Assembly: GCA_947584105.1 (NCBI GenBank)
Contig: CANPWK010000053.1
Span: 1-7,361, forward strand
DNA from: an uncultured Bacilli bacterium
GTDB lineage: Bacteria > Bacillota_I > Bacilli_A > RF39 > UBA660
Direction of reading: 5' to 3'
Length of the DNA stretch: 7,361 bases
Shown in pieces: positions 5,601 to 7,361 of the stretch; the first letter of the stretch is position 1; every line of letters starts with the position of its first letter. The translations under genes and the position numbers were made by a program. The notes under the pieces are model-generated. The model searched no databases. It was not told the DNA's origin and worked only from the letters and a program-made list of their open reading frames with translations.

Positions 5601-6373
5601 TATAAACTTCTTCCTCCATGACCACTTGAATGGTTACCACTAATACTAGTTCCACCAACAGAATTATTAGAATCGTTATATTTTCTAGTTCTAGTAGTAT
5701 TAGTAGTTATAAATCTATCTGTTCTACTTGTTATATTTATATTATTATAATCAATATAATTATTAGCTTCTATAGACTTTTTAATCATTTTTGATTTATG
5801 ACATAAAATAAGAATAATAACTGTTGATATAATAATATCTATTAATAATACCGTAAAAATAGGAAAAGTCTTTTTTTTATGCATTATCCCATTATCCGAT
5901 ATATATGTATCTTTATTACTAGCAGGGACTCCCAATTCAACATAATAATCTAATCTATCGATAAATGAATTTGCTAAAACATAATAATTTTTATTACTGC
6001 TTTTATATTTCTCATCAACATAATCATATACTGCATCAATTCTCTTATCATCTAAATATCTTTGCATTTCTCCATATGAAATATACTCATATTTATTATA
6101 ATCCAAGTCAATTGTCATAATACCAAAATCATTATCTTGATAAAAATGTTCCATAAATGACTCTGTACTATTATAAGTATTAATAGAAGTAGTAACAATT
6201 ACTAAATCCATGTTATGTTTATCAATATAGTCATTTATTTTATTTTTAATATCCTCTTCCTCTGATTGAGAAAATATATCAGCATTATCATATAACTTAA
6301 TTGAATTAGATAAAGCATTAATATTAGTAATAAAAGATATAGACAAAAAAATTACTAATATATATTTTTTCAT
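5600..6373 (-). CDS. TPM-domain secreted/membrane protein (YgcG-like)
   Basis: The 257 residues have a signal-peptide-like N-terminus (MKKYILVIFLSISF..., likely cleaved near NINA, 17-20). A TPM-type domain follows (about 26-148), with LYDNADIFSQSEEEDIKNKI (27-46), MDLVIVTT (55-62) and NDFGIMTIDLD (81-91). One transmembrane helix spans about 170-191. The cytoplasmic tail has SRTDRFITTNTTRTR (216-230) and ends in a Gly/Ser/His-rich segment (GGTSISGNHSSGHGGRSL), the ending seen in many Firmicutes TPM proteins. TPM domains have been linked to phosphatase activity and to photosystem II repair in plants, but the bacterial role here is unknown. The start is one base after the stop of the zinc-ribbon gene, with GGGAG upstream inside that gene, so the two are probably co-transcribed and may act together at the membrane. 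Confidence 0.85.
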   Translation of the reverse strand: MKKYILVIFLSISFITNINALSNSIKLYDNADIFSQSEEEDIKNKINDYIDKHNMDLVIVTTSINTYNSTESFMEHFYQDNDFGIMTIDLDYNKYEYISYGEMQRYLDDKRIDAVYDYVDEKYKSSNKNYYVLANSFIDRLDYYVELGVPASNKDTYISDNGIMHKKKTFPIFTVLLIDIIISTVIILILCHKSKMIKKSIEANNYIDYNNINITSRTDRFITTNTTRTRKYNDSNNSVGGTSISGNHSSGHGGRSL

Positions 6374-6374
6374 A

Positions 6375-7361
6375 TTATATAACTCCCAACATAAATAAAA
6401 TTATAGCAATTAATAAAATTAATACAAAAGATAAAATCCAAAAAATAATAACTTTTTTCTTATCAATTGGATAATCACCTATTAAATTACCAGTTTGACC
6501 ATTCATAGCAAACGGATATATTTTATCTTTATATTTAATATTTAAAATCCAGACTGGAAGAAGACAATATTTTACATTAGTTTTTTCATCAACAACATTT
6601 TTATTATTTATTACTACTGAATCATAACCTTTTATATCATCTTTTAATATCTGTTCTGAGGAATTAACTACTCTATTTAGTGCAATATTATAAGCGTCAT
6701 CACTAGAAACATCATACTTATCCGCTAAAAATCCTGATAAATATGAATAACTAAAATCTTTGATACTACTGTAATCAAATGGCTCAATAGAATTCATGAT
6801 ATTATCATCAAATCTAGTAGCACCATCAACTGGAACCATTTTAAAGCATAATTCACCTGATCTTTTAGAATTATAAATATCTGTTTTAGTATAAATATAA
6901 TCAGAATCACTAAAAACAGTTACTCGATTACAAGTGGCACTTATATCACATTTCGTATTGATATCATATAGCCAAAAAGGAATATAAATACCAGTCATCT
7001 CATTAATGTTTTTCATATCATTAAAAAGTTTTGGCATAAATATTTTTCTTTTATGAAAATCTTTAAATGCTTTAATTGCATCCTCTTTTGTATATTTAAA
7101 AGGAATTATATAATCTGGATTGTATTCCCCTTCTAACTTATCTTTTAAAATAGTAGTATTTCTACAATATGGACAAGTTGTAGTTGTTGTGTTTTCTAAA
7201 GCTACTATTGAAGCTCCACAATTTGGACAATTATAATTATTCATGTTAATATCGTTAACATTTAATTTAGATTCAACCTTATCTAACTCAACTTCTTGCT
7301 TTTTTAAATCCTCTAAAGTATATTCATTACGACAATATTCACATTTCCAATTTTGATTATG
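6375..7361 (-). CDS. Zinc-ribbon (TFIIB-type) membrane protein, 5' end beyond window
   Basis: The frame stays open to the right edge: 329 codons are visible. The ATG at 7244 lacks a Shine-Dalgarno and has an in-frame CEYC motif upstream, so it is not the start. In visible-residue numbering, a first half-ribbon WKCEYCRNEYTLEDL carries C7 and C10, and its partner cysteines should lie beyond the edge. A second complete ribbon has C45, C48 (YNCPNCG) and C63, C66 (TCPYCRN). A soluble region follows (DYIIPFKYTKEDAIKAF, later YIPFWLYD), and a C-terminal transmembrane helix covers about the last 25 residues. Databases often name such proteins 'TFIIB-type zinc ribbon-containing protein' or, wrongly, a PriA-like helicase. 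Nothing suggests helicase activity. Tandem arrangement with a TPM gene recurs in Firmicutes, to my knowledge. Function is unknown. Confidence 0.85.
   Translation of the reverse strand, partial: HNQNWKCEYCRNEYTLEDLKKQEVELDKVESKLNVNDINMNNYNCPNCGASIVALENTTTTTCPYCRNTTILKDKLEGEYNPDYIIPFKYTKEDAIKAFKDFHKRKIFMPKLFNDMKNINEMTGIYIPFWLYDINTKCDISATCNRVTVFSDSDYIYTKTDIYNSKRSGELCFKMVPVDGATRFDDNIMNSIEPFDYSSIKDFSYSYLSGFLADKYDVSSDDAYNIALNRVVNSSEQILKDDIKGYDSVVINNKNVVDEKTNVKYCLLPVWILNIKYKDKIYPFAMNGQTGNLIGDYPIDKKKVIIFWILSFVLILLIAIILFMLGVI

Noticed and set aside
1..7361. Mollicute-type code (TGA as tryptophan), mobile elements or CRISPR
   Set aside because: Tryptophan codons read are TGG, and all complete genes end in TAA or TAG without internal TGA. 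No transposase, inverted-repeat ends or spaced direct repeats were found.

Overview
The window is very AT-rich and has tight gene spacing, strong Shine-Dalgarno sites and Firmicutes gene families. It fits a low-GC Bacilli-type bacterium, plausibly a small-genome gut or host-associated lineage related to Erysipelotrichales, Acholeplasmatales or RF39. That placement is inferred. EzrA, SepF and DivIVA indicate a walled, FtsZ-dividing cell rather than a wall-less mollicute. Tryptophan is encoded by TGG (for example in the IleRS GWDTHG motif) and no gene reads through TGA, so the standard code is used.

Layout. The left two thirds (1-4725) lie on the minus strand, read right to left: ezrA, sepF, divIVA, an isoleucine-type T-box leader, a CaCA-family cation/Ca2+ exchanger, then ileS, which runs off the left edge. 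This is the end of a division cluster joined to the familiar divIVA-ileS neighbourhood. sepF and divIVA are adjacent with no ylmG or ylmH between them, and ezrA is attached upstream. Each division gene has a plausible extended -10 promoter. The T-box begins right at the divIVA stop codon, its specifier reads AUC (Ile), and it controls a two-gene unit in which the exchanger comes first and ileS second, linked by a TAATG stop/start overlap.

A divergent intergenic region (4726-4973) separates ezrA from rpsD (ribosomal protein S4, plus strand). rpsD has a near-consensus promoter and a structured leader of about 137 nt, probably an S4 autoregulatory element. A compact hairpin between 5575 and 5600 ends rpsD and, on the other strand, the converging gene pair.

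The right third (5600-7361, minus strand) holds a zinc-ribbon membrane protein (5' end beyond the window) followed by a secreted/membrane TPM-domain protein one base downstream. They form a likely operon of unknown cellular role.

Most notable points: a T-box controlling an inorganic-cation exchanger together with ileS; an IleRS whose class I signature is GIHH instead of HxGH, the swapped form linked in type 2 IleRS to extreme mupirocin resistance; a compact Ile T-box with no room for Stem II and the IIA/B pseudoknot; and the structured rpsD leader, which carries an 11-nt duplicate of the rpsD start region. No mobile element, CRISPR array, tRNA or rRNA gene was seen.
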